Of a DNA stretch of 64,000 nt, positions 9,901 to 17,301 are shown in pieces. A program made the translations under genes and the position numbers. Numbering within the stretch: position 1 is the stretch's first letter; each line of letters begins with the position of its first letter. Source of the DNA: Nocardioides lianchengensis (GTDB taxonomy: Bacteria > Actinomycetota > Actinomycetes > Propionibacteriales > Nocardioidaceae); the NCBI RefSeq assembly GCF_900101465.1, contig NZ_FMZM01000006.1, positions 93,315 through 157,314 on the forward strand, written 5' to 3'. Below the pieces are notes generated by a model, which was not told the DNA's origin, ran no database searches, and was given only the letters and a program-made list of their open reading frames with translations.

Positions 9901-10236
9901 GCCGAGCTGGCCGACGTCGAGATCCCGGTGGCGTTCGCCCCGCCCGCGGAGCCGGTCGACGTCGACGTCACGCCGTACGTCGGCACCTACGCCCGCGCGT
10001 CGGTGCGGATGGAGGTGCTGGCCGAGGGGCCGACCCTGCGGACCACGCTGCTCGGCCCGATCGCCGAGATGGTCCCGGACCCGGTCGAGGAGCACCCGCT
10101 GGTCCCGGTCGGGCCGGGCCTGTTCGCCGTCCGCCCGGAGGGCGTGGAGACCTGGGCGCCGGTGACCTTCTACGACCTGCCGACCGGGGAGCGCTACCTG
10201 CACTTCGGCGTGCGGGCGACCCCGCGGGTCGACTGA
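6946..10236 (+). CDS. Fusion: prolyl-oligopeptidase family (S9) peptidase + beta-lactamase-fold hydrolase
   Basis: A 1096-residue two-enzyme protein. Residues ~1-350 form a beta-propeller with TolB/PD40 repeats (several 'W/FSPDG' motifs). Residues ~375-635 are an alpha/beta-hydrolase S9 domain with nucleophile Ser492 in GYSYGGF, Asp573 (HGGEDRTC) and His605 (AAHAF), as in acylaminoacyl peptidases. Residues ~645-1096 are a serine beta-lactamase domain with Ser701-Ile-Ser-Lys704, Tyr793-Cys-Asn795 and a GHDGN segment. Each domain alone is common; one chain with both complete catalytic sets is unusual. There is no signal peptide, so it should act in the cytoplasm on imported peptides. The second half is paralogous to the product of 316-1704. 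Confidence 0.88.
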   Translation: MTSRMRLDDLTDLAVPSQPALAPDGSRAVYVLRTLDAAADRSVDRVWSVDLPDGTPRPLTAGPEDSSPAWSPDGTRLAFLRAGQVHLLHAAGGEPERVTDLPLGAGAPVWSPAGDRLALLAPVDPTDGTGPLVTTRLDYQSDGAGLVGPVRRQLHLVDLGTGDVRQLTDGPEHVGSPAFSPDGATLAFTRGVGADTDLTFRTAVHLLDLEDPKARPRVVALADGVAGTVSFAPDGASLLVVGFPGGPVGHQHLLRVPLDGGPLTDLSGHLDRNVMPGGPAYPGALPVELADGRVLLALRDRGCTHLWAVGADEGPVVAGPGRVVSGLSVVGGTAVVALATPTSYGEIVAVDLATGTETVLTDHGAALGDVELFVREERTFTIADGTEVQAWLVRDPALSGPRPLLVDVHGGPHNAWNGAADEMHPYHQELAARGWAVLLVNPRGSDGYGEAFYDAVHGAWGVADANDFLEPVDALVAEGLADPERLAITGYSYGGFMTCWLTGRDHRFKAAVAGGVVSDLVSMYGTCDDGTCLSSFELGGTPWEQPERYAAMSPLTHVAGVSTPTLVLHGGEDRTCAVGQAQQWFTSLRERGVPTELVLYPGAAHAFVLLGPPSQRIDYGRRVVDWVEQHTLRAGRPRVDVARWQRRLAQLAERHGVPGAQLGILRLTPGGDDELATSSYGVLNTRTGVAATDESLFQIGSISKVWTATVAMQLVDEGLLELDGPIVEVLPELRLADPDVTKRVTLRHLLTHTSGIDGDVFTDTGRGDDCLEKYVDLLADAAQNHPLGATWSYCNSGYSLMGRLIEKVTGLTWDAAMRERLFTPLGLTSTVTLPEEALLYGAAAGHEDQDGVPVTAPIWQLPRSLGPAGLITSTVTDLLGFARMHLTGGLAADGTRLLSEAAAAQMAEHQADLPDKYILGDSWGLGWIRFGWGEDGGHRVIGHDGNTIGQAAFLRVLPEAGLAVALLTNGGHTRDLYEDLYRELFAELADVEIPVAFAPPAEPVDVDVTPYVGTYARASVRMEVLAEGPTLRTTLLGPIAEMVPDPVEEHPLVPVGPGLFAVRPEGVETWAPVTFYDLPTGERYLHFGVRATPRVD

Positions 10237-11360
10237 TGGACCTCGACCTGCTCCTCGACGACCTGCGCACGATGATCGAGTGCGAGTCGCCCTCGTCGGA
10301 CCTGGCCGCGGTCGCCCGCTCGGCGGCGGTCGTCGCGGAGATCGGCACCGCGCGGCTCGGGGTCGCCCCGGAGACGCTGGTCGCCGACGGTCGCACCCAC
10401 CTGCGCTGGCGGCTCGGCGCCGGCCCGCACCGGGTGCTGGTCGTCGGCCACCACGACACGGTCTGGCCGATCGGGACGCTGCAGCGGACGCCGTACTCGG
10501 TGGTGGGCGGGGTGCTGCGCGGTCCCGGCTGCTTCGACATGCTGGCCGGCCTGGCCCTGGCCTTCCACGCCCTGCCCGGCCTCGACGGCGTGACGCTGCT
10601 GGTCACCGGTGACGAGGAGCTGGGCTCGCCGTCCTCGCGCGGATTGGTCGAGGACGAGGCCCGCGCCCACGAGGCAGCGCTGGTGCTGGAGGCCTCGGCC
10701 GACGGCGGCGCGCTGAAGACCGAGCGCAAGGGCGTCTCCCTGTACGACGTCCGCGTGACCGGTCGCGCCGCGCACGCCGGCCTGGAGCCCGAGCAGGGCG
10801 TCAACGCCACCCTCGAGCTGGCCCACCAGGCCCTCGCGGTCAGCGCGCTGGCCGACCCCGCGCTGGGCACGACGGTCACGCCGACCCTGCTGGCGGCGGG
10901 GACGACGACCAACACCGTGCCGGCGGCGGGCTCCTTCGCCGTCGACGTCCGAGTCCGGACGCGGTCCGAGCAGGACCGGGTCGACGCCGCCCTGCGGGCG
11001 CTGCGCCCGACCCTGGACGGCGCGGCCGTCGAGGTCGCCGGCGGACCCAACCGCCCGCCGCTCGAGGCGGCGTCGTCCGCCGCGCTGCTGGCCCGGGCCC
11101 GGGCGCTGAGCCCGGAGCCGCTGAGCGCGGTCGCCGTCGGGGGTGCCTCCGACGGCAACCTGACCGCCGGGGTCGGCACGCCCACCCTCGACGGACTCGG
11201 AGCGGTCGGTGGCGGGGCGCACGCCGAGGACGAGCACGTCCTCGTCGAGCACCTGCTGCCGCGGGCCACGCTGCTCCGTGCGCTCGTCACCGACCTGCTC
11301 GACCGGCCGCTGGCCGACCCGACGAACTCCCTCGCCGCGGCTGGTCGGGGACGACCATGA
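10236..11360 (+). CDS. M20-family metallopeptidase / N-acyl-amino-acid deacylase
   Basis: A 374-residue binuclear-zinc M20 hydrolase. Visible ligands are His72 in GHHDTV, bridging Asp101 (FDM), catalytic base Glu127 with Glu128 (GDEE), Glu152 and the C-terminal His329 (GGGAHAEDEH). The insertion domain carries 'GRAAHAGLEPEQGVNA', typical of ArgE/DapE/carboxypeptidase G2 relatives. Its ATG shares one base with the stop of the S9 fusion. It is followed by a GNAT and a racemase-type enolase; in the known D-to-L pathway an M20 enzyme removes the succinyl group from N-succinyl-L-amino acids, and I infer that role here. An ordinary carboxypeptidase is the alternative. Confidence 0.85.
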   Translation: MDLDLLLDDLRTMIECESPSSDLAAVARSAAVVAEIGTARLGVAPETLVADGRTHLRWRLGAGPHRVLVVGHHDTVWPIGTLQRTPYSVVGGVLRGPGCFDMLAGLALAFHALPGLDGVTLLVTGDEELGSPSSRGLVEDEARAHEAALVLEASADGGALKTERKGVSLYDVRVTGRAAHAGLEPEQGVNATLELAHQALAVSALADPALGTTVTPTLLAAGTTTNTVPAAGSFAVDVRVRTRSEQDRVDAALRALRPTLDGAAVEVAGGPNRPPLEAASSAALLARARALSPEPLSAVAVGGASDGNLTAGVGTPTLDGLGAVGGGAHAEDEHVLVEHLLPRATLLRALVTDLLDRPLADPTNSLAAAGRGRP

Positions 11361-12268
11361 CGCAGCGCCCCGACCCGACCAGCATGGGAACCGTGAGCAA
11401 CCTGACCGCCGTCGACCCCGACCTCGACCACGCCGTGCAGGCGGCCGACGCCGCCGCGCTCGCGGCCGGGGTCGCCGTCCGCGAGCTGACCGACCTGTCG
11501 GACCTGGAGGACGCGGTGAGGCTCTACGCGACCATCTGGGGCCGCGACGCGAACCCACCGGTGACCGTCGAGCTGCTCCGCGCCTTCGCCAAGGCCGGCA
11601 ACTACGTCGGCGGCGCCTTCGACGGCCACCGCCTGGTCGGCGCCTGCGTCGGCTTCTTCCACGCGCCGTCCGAGGACGCCCTGCACAGCCACATCGCCGG
11701 GGTGGCCCGCGACCTGGCCGGCCGACACGTCGGCTTCGCGCTGAAGCTTCACCAACGGGCCTGGGCGATGCTGCGCGGCGTCTCCGACATCGCCTGGACC
11801 TTCGACCCGCTGGTCAGCCGGAACGCCTACTTCAACCTGGCCAAGCTGGCCGCCGAGCCGGTCGAGTACCTGCCGAACTTCTACGGCACCATGCTCGACA
11901 CCATCAACGGCGTCGACGACTCCGACCGGCTGCTCGTGCGGTGGCGGCTGCGCGACCCGGCGGTGGTGGCCGCCTGTGCCGGCGGCCCCGGGCTCGCCCC
12001 GGTCTCGGTCGCCGACGAGCTCGCCGCCGGTGCCGTGGTCGCCCTCGGCCGCTCGCGGACGGGGACCCCGGTCGCCGGCCCGCTCGACGGACCGGTCTCG
12101 CTGGTCGCCGTACCCGCGGACATCGGGGTGCTGCGGGCGGAGGACCCGGAGCTCGCGCACGCCTGGCGCAACGCCGTCCGCGAGGCGCTGACCACGCTGG
12201 TCGCGGGCGGGGGCCGGGTGAGCGGCTTCGACCGGGCCGGCTGGTACGTCGTCCGGGGCACGCGATGA
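11357..12268 (+). CDS. GNAT acyltransferase, COG3375-like (proposed D-amino-acid N-succinyltransferase)
   Basis: A 303-residue protein with a GNAT acyl-CoA transferase core at ~30-180: 'GAFDGHRLVGACVGFF' resembles the central strands and 'DLAGRHVGFALKLHQR' the CoA-binding loop and helix. The 'WTFDPLVSRNAYFNLAKLG'-like block and the long C-terminal half are characteristic of COG3375, the group repeatedly found beside N-succinylamino-acid racemases. It overlaps both neighbours by four bases. In the established pathway this partner uses succinyl-CoA to acylate D-amino acids; the acyl donor here is inferred, not seen. ATG 11357 was chosen for the overlap; an internal ATG at about 11384 is possible. 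Confidence 0.78.
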   Translation: MTQRPDPTSMGTVSNLTAVDPDLDHAVQAADAAALAAGVAVRELTDLSDLEDAVRLYATIWGRDANPPVTVELLRAFAKAGNYVGGAFDGHRLVGACVGFFHAPSEDALHSHIAGVARDLAGRHVGFALKLHQRAWAMLRGVSDIAWTFDPLVSRNAYFNLAKLAAEPVEYLPNFYGTMLDTINGVDDSDRLLVRWRLRDPAVVAACAGGPGLAPVSVADELAAGAVVALGRSRTGTPVAGPLDGPVSLVAVPADIGVLRAEDPELAHAWRNAVREALTTLVAGGGRVSGFDRAGWYVVRGTR

Positions 12269-13371
12269 AGCTCGAGGGCGTGGAGCTGCGCCGGATCTCG
12301 ATGCCGCTGGTCGCGCCGTTCCGCACGTCCTTCGGCACCCAGACCACCCGGCACCTGTTGCTCCTGCGGGTCGTCACCGACGTCGGCGAGGGCTGGGGGG
12401 AGTGCGTCGCGATGGTCGACCCGCTCTACTCCTCCGAGTACGTCGACGCCGCCGTCGACGTGCTGCAGCGCTTCCTGGTCCCGGCCCTCGGTGCCGCCGG
12501 GGACCTCGACGCACCGGCCGTGGCGCGGGTGCTGGCCCCCTTCAAGGGCCACCGGATGGCCAAGGCGGCGCTGGAGATGGGGGTGCTCGACGCGGAGCTG
12601 CGCGCCGGCGGCCGCTCGTTCGCCCGGGAGCTCGGCGCGGTCCACGACCGGGTCCCGTGCGGCGTCTCGGTCGGGATCATGGACAGCATCCCGGCCCTGC
12701 TCGACGCGGTCGGCGGCTACCTCGACGAGGGCTACCTGCGGATCAAGCTGAAGATCGAGCCCGGCTGGGACGTCGAGCCGGTGCGCGCCGTCCGGGAGCG
12801 GTACGGCGACGACGTGCTGCTCCAGGTCGACGCGAACACGGCGTACACGCTCGCCGACGCGCGGCACCTGGCCCGGCTGGACCCGTTCGACCTGCTGCTG
12901 ATCGAGCAGCCGCTGGAGGAGGACGACGTTCTCGGCCACGCCGACCTGGCCCGGCTGATCCGCACGCCGGTCTGCCTCGACGAGTCGATCACCTCGGCCC
13001 AGTCGGCCGCGGCCGCGCTGCGGCTGGGGGCCTGCTCGGTGGTGAACATCAAGCCCGGGCGGGTGGGTGGCTACCTGGAGGCGCGGCGGATCCACGACCT
13101 GTGCGCCGCCCACGGCGTCCCGGTCTGGTGCGGCGGGATGCTGGAGACCGGCCTCGGTCGGGCGGCGAACGTGGCGCTGGCCGCGCTGCCGGGCTTCACG
13201 ATGCCGGGAGACACCTCCGGGTCGGGCCGCTACTACCGCACCGACGTCACCGAGCCGTTCGTGCTCGCCGACGGCCACCTCGCGGTGCCCCAGGGGCCGG
13301 GGCTCGGCGTGGAGCCGGTCCCGGAGGCGCTGGCCGAGGTCACCACGGGCGTGGGGTGGGTCGCGGTCTGA
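12265..13371 (+). CDS. Enolase-superfamily N-succinylamino acid racemase / o-succinylbenzoate synthase-like
   Basis: A 368-residue member of the MLE/OSBS branch of the enolase superfamily. The catalytic lysine pair is Lys161-Leu-Lys163; Mg2+ ligands are Asp189 (VDAN), Glu214 (IEQPL) and Asp239 (CLDES); the opposite lysine is Lys263 (NIKPGR). The set is complete, so the enzyme should be active. NSAR and OSBS activities occur in the same subgroup. No other menaquinone gene is nearby, while a GNAT and an M20 deacylase are directly coupled, so racemisation of N-succinyl amino acids fits better than menaquinone synthesis. It is the last gene of the operon and is followed by a 14-bp inverted repeat. 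Confidence 0.85.
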   Translation: MKLEGVELRRISMPLVAPFRTSFGTQTTRHLLLLRVVTDVGEGWGECVAMVDPLYSSEYVDAAVDVLQRFLVPALGAAGDLDAPAVARVLAPFKGHRMAKAALEMGVLDAELRAGGRSFARELGAVHDRVPCGVSVGIMDSIPALLDAVGGYLDEGYLRIKLKIEPGWDVEPVRAVRERYGDDVLLQVDANTAYTLADARHLARLDPFDLLLIEQPLEEDDVLGHADLARLIRTPVCLDESITSAQSAAAALRLGACSVVNIKPGRVGGYLEARRIHDLCAAHGVPVWCGGMLETGLGRAANVALAALPGFTMPGDTSGSGRYYRTDVTEPFVLADGHLAVPQGPGLGVEPVPEALAEVTTGVGWVAV

Positions 13372-13375
13372 GCGT

Positions 13376-13422
13376 TCGTCCGATCCGACGAACCGGGCGC
13401 TGGATGCGGTCGGATCGGACGA
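13376..13422. promoter_or_regulatory. 14-bp perfect inverted repeat between operon end and PucR gene
   Basis: TCGTCCGATCCGAC (13376-13389) and its exact reverse complement GTCGGATCGGACGA (13409-13422) are separated by 19 bases. It starts 4 bases after the stop of the racemase gene and ends just before the -10 region of the regulator gene. It could be a factor-independent terminator without a U-tract, an operator for the PucR-type protein, or both. Confidence 0.6.
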
Positions 13423-13449
13423 CGTAGGGTCGCCGTACCGACCCCTACG
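13423..13449 (+). promoter_or_regulatory. Promoter region of PucR-type gene with overlapping imperfect palindrome
   Basis: TAGGGT at 13425-13430 is a plausible -10. It lies in CGTAGGGTCG, mirrored by CGACCCCTACG about 6 bases downstream, giving an imperfect dyad across the -10 and expected start site. This is a good place for autoregulation by the protein encoded at 13470. Confidence 0.4.
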
Positions 13450-13469
13450 GTCCAGAGGTGGCCACCACC

Positions 13470-15143
13470 ATGAGCACGCCCGCCGTCCGACCCCGCGCGA
13501 GTCTCGGTCGCGTGCTCGACGACCTGGGAGCGTCGTTGCTGGACCTGGTCCACGGCGTCCCCGAGCGCGACCTCGACATCGGGGGCGTGGTGATCCACGA
13601 CCCCGCCGACCAGCCGGTGCTGCCGCCCGGCGCGCTGGTGCTCGGGGTCGGCGTGGCCGCCGAGGACGTCGCCGACCTGCTGGGGTCGCTGGGGGAGCAG
13701 GACGCGGCCGGGCTGGTGCTGCGCGCGCCGGTGCCGGTGACCGACGAGGTGCGCGCGGCCGCCGACCGGGCCGGGGTGGCCGTGCTGGGGCTGAGCCGAG
13801 GTGCCCCCTGGGCCCACCTGGCCGCCATGCTGCGCTCCCTGCTCGCCGAGGGCGACGTGGCCGTCGCCGACTCGGAGTCGCTCGGCGGGCTGCCGTCGGG
13901 CGACCTGTTCGCGGTCGCCAACGCGGTCGCCGCGCTGCTCGACGCCCCGGTCACCATCGAGGACCGCAGCTCGCGGGTGCTGGCCTTCTCGGGCCGCCAG
14001 GACGAGGCGGACCCGTCCCGGGTCGAGACGATCCTGGGGCGTCAGGTCCCCGAGCGCTACTCGCGGATCCTGCAGGAGCGCGGGGTCTTCCGCGAGCTGC
14101 ACCGCAGCGACCGGCCGGTCTACATCGAGCCGGTGAACGAGGCCGGCGACCCGTTCTCGATGCCCCGCGTGGCGGTCGCGGTCCGCGCCGGCGAGGAGGT
14201 GCTCGGCTCCATCTGGGCCGCCGTGCGCGGCCCCCTCAGCGCCGAGCGCACCGAGGCGCTCTGCGACGCGGCCAAGCTGGTCGCACTGCACCTCCTGCGG
14301 GTCCGCGCGGGCGCGGACGTGCAGCGGCGGCTGCGCACCGACCTGCTCAGCCAGGCGCTGGAGGGCGGCCCGGGCGCGCGGGAGGCGGCCGAGCGGCTGG
14401 GCCTGACCGGGCAGTCGCTGATGGTGCTGGGCGTGTCCGTCGTACGTCCGTCGGTGGAGGCAGCGCCCGACGCGGACCCCGCCGTCGACCTGGAGGGCGA
14501 TCCGGTCGTCGCGCACGATCGGCAACGGGTGGGCGACGCGTTCGCGATGCACCTCAGCGCGCTGCACCCGCGCTCGGCGTCCGCGCTGGTCGGCGACGTG
14601 ACCTACGGACTGGTGCCGCTGCCGCGCGGCGTCGCGGACGGCGAGGACCGCGCGGTCCGGATCGCCCGCGACTTCCTGGAGCGGGTCGGCGACCGGGCCA
14701 CCGTGGTCGTGGCCATCGGCCCGGTCGCCGCCGAGGTCGGCGCCCTCCCCGACGCCCGGGCCGGCGTCGACCGCACCCTCCGCGTGCTCCGCGAGGGGCG
14801 CGGCGAACGCCGGGTGGCCCGGCTCGCCGACGTCCAGGTCGAGGCCCTGATGACCGACCTGCGCGACATGGTCGCCGCCCGCGGCGACCGCCCGACCGGC
14901 TCGCTGGCCCGACTGATCGACTACGACCGGGTCCACCAGAGCCAGCTCGTCCAGACCCTCGAGGCCTGGCTCGACGCGTTCGGCGACGTGGTCGCCGCCG
15001 CGGCGACGGTCTACGTCCACCCCAACACGTTCCGCTACCGGCTGCGCCGGGTCGCCGAGGTCGGCGAGCTCGACCTCACCGACCCCGACGCCCGGTTCGT
15101 GGCGATGCTGCAGCTGCGGGTGCTCGGTGCGGACGGCGGGTGA
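13470..15143 (+). CDS. PucR-family helix-turn-helix transcriptional regulator
   Basis: A 557-residue regulator. The C-terminal ~60 residues hold the PucR-type helix-turn-helix (core 'VHPNTFRYRLRRV'), preceded by a GGDEF-like segment and an N-terminal domain that probably senses a ligand. Proteins of this group control purine, amino-acid or other nitrogen-compound catabolism. ATG 13470 is preferred because AGAGGTGG lies 8 bases upstream; the GTG at 13458 would overlap that site. It follows the peptide operon on the same strand behind its own promoter-like region and is the best candidate for controlling it (inference from position). Confidence 0.85.
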   Translation: MSTPAVRPRASLGRVLDDLGASLLDLVHGVPERDLDIGGVVIHDPADQPVLPPGALVLGVGVAAEDVADLLGSLGEQDAAGLVLRAPVPVTDEVRAAADRAGVAVLGLSRGAPWAHLAAMLRSLLAEGDVAVADSESLGGLPSGDLFAVANAVAALLDAPVTIEDRSSRVLAFSGRQDEADPSRVETILGRQVPERYSRILQERGVFRELHRSDRPVYIEPVNEAGDPFSMPRVAVAVRAGEEVLGSIWAAVRGPLSAERTEALCDAAKLVALHLLRVRAGADVQRRLRTDLLSQALEGGPGAREAAERLGLTGQSLMVLGVSVVRPSVEAAPDADPAVDLEGDPVVAHDRQRVGDAFAMHLSALHPRSASALVGDVTYGLVPLPRGVADGEDRAVRIARDFLERVGDRATVVVAIGPVAAEVGALPDARAGVDRTLRVLREGRGERRVARLADVQVEALMTDLRDMVAARGDRPTGSLARLIDYDRVHQSQLVQTLEAWLDAFGDVVAAAATVYVHPNTFRYRLRRVAEVGELDLTDPDARFVAMLQLRVLGADGG

Positions 15144-15155
15144 GCCGTGGGCTGA

Positions 15156-15227
15156 CCTAAAGACGCCGCTTGGTCACAAACGGCAACTAAGAGCCCTCCT
15201 AGTTGCTGAATGTGACCAATCAGCACG
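15156..15227. repeat. 72-bp palindromic repeat, copy 1
   Basis: The element starts with CCTAAAGACGCCGC and ends with AATCAGCACG. Its core is an imperfect hairpin opening TTGGTCACA and closing TGTGACCAA, with about 20 of 24 arm positions complementary. A second copy lies at 22439-22510. The first 38 bases differ at a single position between copies, while the right arm is more diverged. It sits between the converging PucR and aldo/keto reductase genes, so it may act as a bidirectional terminator or a REP-like element. Confidence 0.8.
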
Positions 15228-15237
15228 ACCCGGCCGG

Positions 15238-16122
15238 CTACGACGCGTCGAGCCGGGCCAGCTCGTCGGCGGTCAGGTCGATCTCGGCCGCGGCGGCGGA
15301 GTCGCGGATCGACTGGGGCCGCTTGGCGCCGGGGATCGGGGTCACCTGCGGCGACTGGGCCAGCTCCCAGGCCAGTGCGACCTGCTGAGGGCTGACCCCG
15401 CGGGCGGTCGCGACCTCGGCGAAGGCCGGGTGCTTCTCGGCCAGCTCCTTGGCGTCACCGAGGCCGCCGAGCGGGCTCCACGGCAGGAAGGCCAGGCCGA
15501 GCTCGTCGCAGACGTCGATCTCGGGGGCGCTGGTGCGGAAGGCGGGGGAGAACTGGTTCTGCACGCTCACCAGGTGCTCGCCGAGCACGGTGTGGGCGAG
15601 CCGGATCTGGGCGGGGTCGGCGTTGGAGAGACCGACCATCCGCACCTTGCCGGACTCGGCGATCTCACGCAGCGTGCCGACGACCTGCTCGTAGGGGACC
15701 TTCGGGTCCGGGCGGTGGTGCTGCCACAGGGCGATCTGCTCGACCCCGAGCCGCTCCAGGCTGGCGTCCACGGCCTGGTGGAGGTGCTCCGCCGAGGAGT
15801 CCAGTGCCCAGGCGCCGCCGGCGCTGCGGACGTGCCCGCCCTTGGTGGCGAGCAGGACCCGGTCCCGCACGCCGAGCTCGTCGAGGAGCGAGGCGATCAG
15901 CCGTTCGTTGGCCCCCTGCGCGTGCTCGCCCAACTCCTCGCCGGGACCGTAGGCGTCGGCGGTGTCGAAGAGCGTGACGCCGGCGTCGAGCGCCGTACGG
16001 ATGGTGTCGAGCAGCTGCTCGCGAGGCTGCGTCCCGGTCTGGTCGAACGTCATCAGGCCGAGCCCGATCGCGCCCACCTCCACGGTGCCGACGGTGCCGT
16101 TGCCCAGGGTGCGTGTCCTCAT
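15238..16122 (-). CDS. Aldo/keto reductase
   Basis: A 294-residue NADPH-dependent oxidoreductase of the aldo/keto reductase superfamily (AKR11-13-like). Visible landmarks are the 'FDTADAYGPGE' segment carrying catalytic Asp and Tyr, the catalytic Lys in 'LLATKGG', the His in 'ALWQHHRPD', and a C-terminal 'PIPGAKRPQSIRDSAAA' segment for NADP(H). The substrate is not predictable. ATG 16122 overlaps the stop of the acetyltransferase gene upstream (ATGA), so the two are translationally coupled. An in-frame ATG six codons further upstream also exists but would extend the overlap. Confidence 0.9.
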   Translation of the reverse strand: MRTRTLGNGTVGTVEVGAIGLGLMTFDQTGTQPREQLLDTIRTALDAGVTLFDTADAYGPGEELGEHAQGANERLIASLLDELGVRDRVLLATKGGHVRSAGGAWALDSSAEHLHQAVDASLERLGVEQIALWQHHRPDPKVPYEQVVGTLREIAESGKVRMVGLSNADPAQIRLAHTVLGEHLVSVQNQFSPAFRTSAPEIDVCDELGLAFLPWSPLGGLGDAKELAEKHPAFAEVATARGVSPQQVALAWELAQSPQVTPIPGAKRPQSIRDSAAAAEIDLTADELARLDAS

Positions 16123-16670
16123 GGATGCATCGTTACCCATTCCTCGGCGAGGACCGCCCACACCTCGGTATCCCAGCGGCGACCGGCGTGCTCGAAGTCC
16201 TGGCGCAGGGTGCCCTCGTGCGTCATGCCCAGCCGTACGGCGACCGCGCGGCTGCGGGTGTTCTCGGGCACGCAGTGCCACTCGACCCGCCGGATGCCGC
16301 GCTCGCGGACCGCCCAGTCGACCATCGCCGTGACCGCGCGGGTGATCAGCCCACGTCCCTCGGACCCCGGGGCGAGCCAGACGCCGACCTCGCAGAGCGA
16401 GGCGCGGGCGTCGAAGATCCGAAACAGCGTCCCGCCGACCAGCTCGCCGTGCGCCCAGAGGCCGTAGATCCGGCCACCGTCGGCGGCGGTGCCGTCGGCG
16501 TACCGCTGCAGGAAGGCGCGGGCCGCGTCCTCGTCGGTGATCGACACGCCCCAGGGGAGCCAGGGAGCCAGGTGCGCGCGATGGCGCTCGACGTAGGCCG
16601 CGAACGTCGGCGCCTGCCACGGCTCGAGCGGGCGGAGCTCGGCGTCGGCGCCGAGGGAGTGGGCGAGCAT
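16119..16670 (-). CDS. GNAT N-acetyltransferase, RimJ/RimL type
   Basis: A 183-residue acetyltransferase with the RimJ/RimL-type GNAT pattern: 'LRPLEPWQAPTFAAYVERH' at the start, 'CEVGVWLAPGSEGRGLITRA' holding the acetyl-CoA pyrophosphate loop, and 'GIRRVEWHCVPENTRSRAV' as the last core motif. Such proteins acetylate N-termini of proteins or small amines; the target is unknown. ATG 16670 was chosen because GGAGG lies five bases upstream. Its stop overlaps the start of the aldo/keto reductase gene, and a TetR gene is transcribed divergently from 16736. Confidence 0.85.
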   Translation of the reverse strand: MLAHSLGADAELRPLEPWQAPTFAAYVERHRAHLAPWLPWGVSITDEDAARAFLQRYADGTAADGGRIYGLWAHGELVGGTLFRIFDARASLCEVGVWLAPGSEGRGLITRAVTAMVDWAVRERGIRRVEWHCVPENTRSRAVAVRLGMTHEGTLRQDFEHAGRRWDTEVWAVLAEEWVTMHP

Positions 16671-16735
16671 CGGACCTCCAGGAGCGGCGGGAGTACGGCG
16701 TGCCCAGTCGACCACGGCGCCACTAGCCTCGCCCC

Positions 16736-17287
16736 GTGACCGTGGGGACGACGAGGGAGCTGATCGCCGCCGAGGCGCGCCGGCAGTTCATGGCCCAGGG
16801 GTACGCCGCCACGTCGGTGCGCGGGGTGGCGGGCGCGGCCGGGATCGATCCGGCCCTGGTGATCCGGCACTTCGGGTCCAAGGAGCAGCTGTTCCTGGCG
16901 ACCGTCGACGTCGAGGGTCCGTTCGCGCCGGCACTGGCCGGCCCGCTCACCGGGATGGGGGAGCGACTGGTCGCGCTGGTCCTGGACGAGCGGCTCTCGG
17001 GGGTGCTGCGGACGCCGTACCGCGCCATGATCCGGGCCACCGACAGCGCCGCCGTCCGCGAGCAGCTGGTGGCGGCGATGGAGGCCACGCTGGCGCGGCC
17101 GCTGGCCGAGCGGCTCGACGGTCCGGACGCGGAACTGCGCGCCCACCTGGTCGCCGCCCAGGTGGGCGGCCTGCTGGAGGCGCTGGTGATCCTGGAGGAC
17201 CCGGCCGTCGTCGACGCGGATGCGGCGGCCGTCGCGCGCCTCTACGGGGCTGCAGTGTCAACACTGTTGACACCGCCGTCGGGCTGA
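16736..17287 (+). CDS. TetR-family transcriptional regulator
   Basis: A 183-residue repressor-type protein. The N-terminal helix-turn-helix is clear ('SVRGVAGAAGIDPALVIRHF', followed by GSKEQLF), and the C-terminal part has the alpha-helical TetR_C-type ligand domain with 'LEALVIL'. GTG 16736 follows a TAGCCT hexamer (16724-16729) by six bases, the leaderless pattern. It lies divergently from the acetyltransferase/aldo-keto reductase pair and 14 bases before an unrecognised gene on its own strand; either could be its target. Confidence 0.88.
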   Translation: MTVGTTRELIAAEARRQFMAQGYAATSVRGVAGAAGIDPALVIRHFGSKEQLFLATVDVEGPFAPALAGPLTGMGERLVALVLDERLSGVLRTPYRAMIRATDSAAVREQLVAAMEATLARPLAERLDGPDAELRAHLVAAQVGGLLEALVILEDPAVVDADAAAVARLYGAAVSTLLTPPSG

Positions 17288-17301
17288 CCCACGATCGGCC
17301 C

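Noticed and set aside
12265..13371. Naming the enolase-superfamily gene menC (menaquinone)
   Set aside because: The family overlaps OSBS, but no men gene is near, and the coupled GNAT and M20 genes match the amino-acid racemase pathway.
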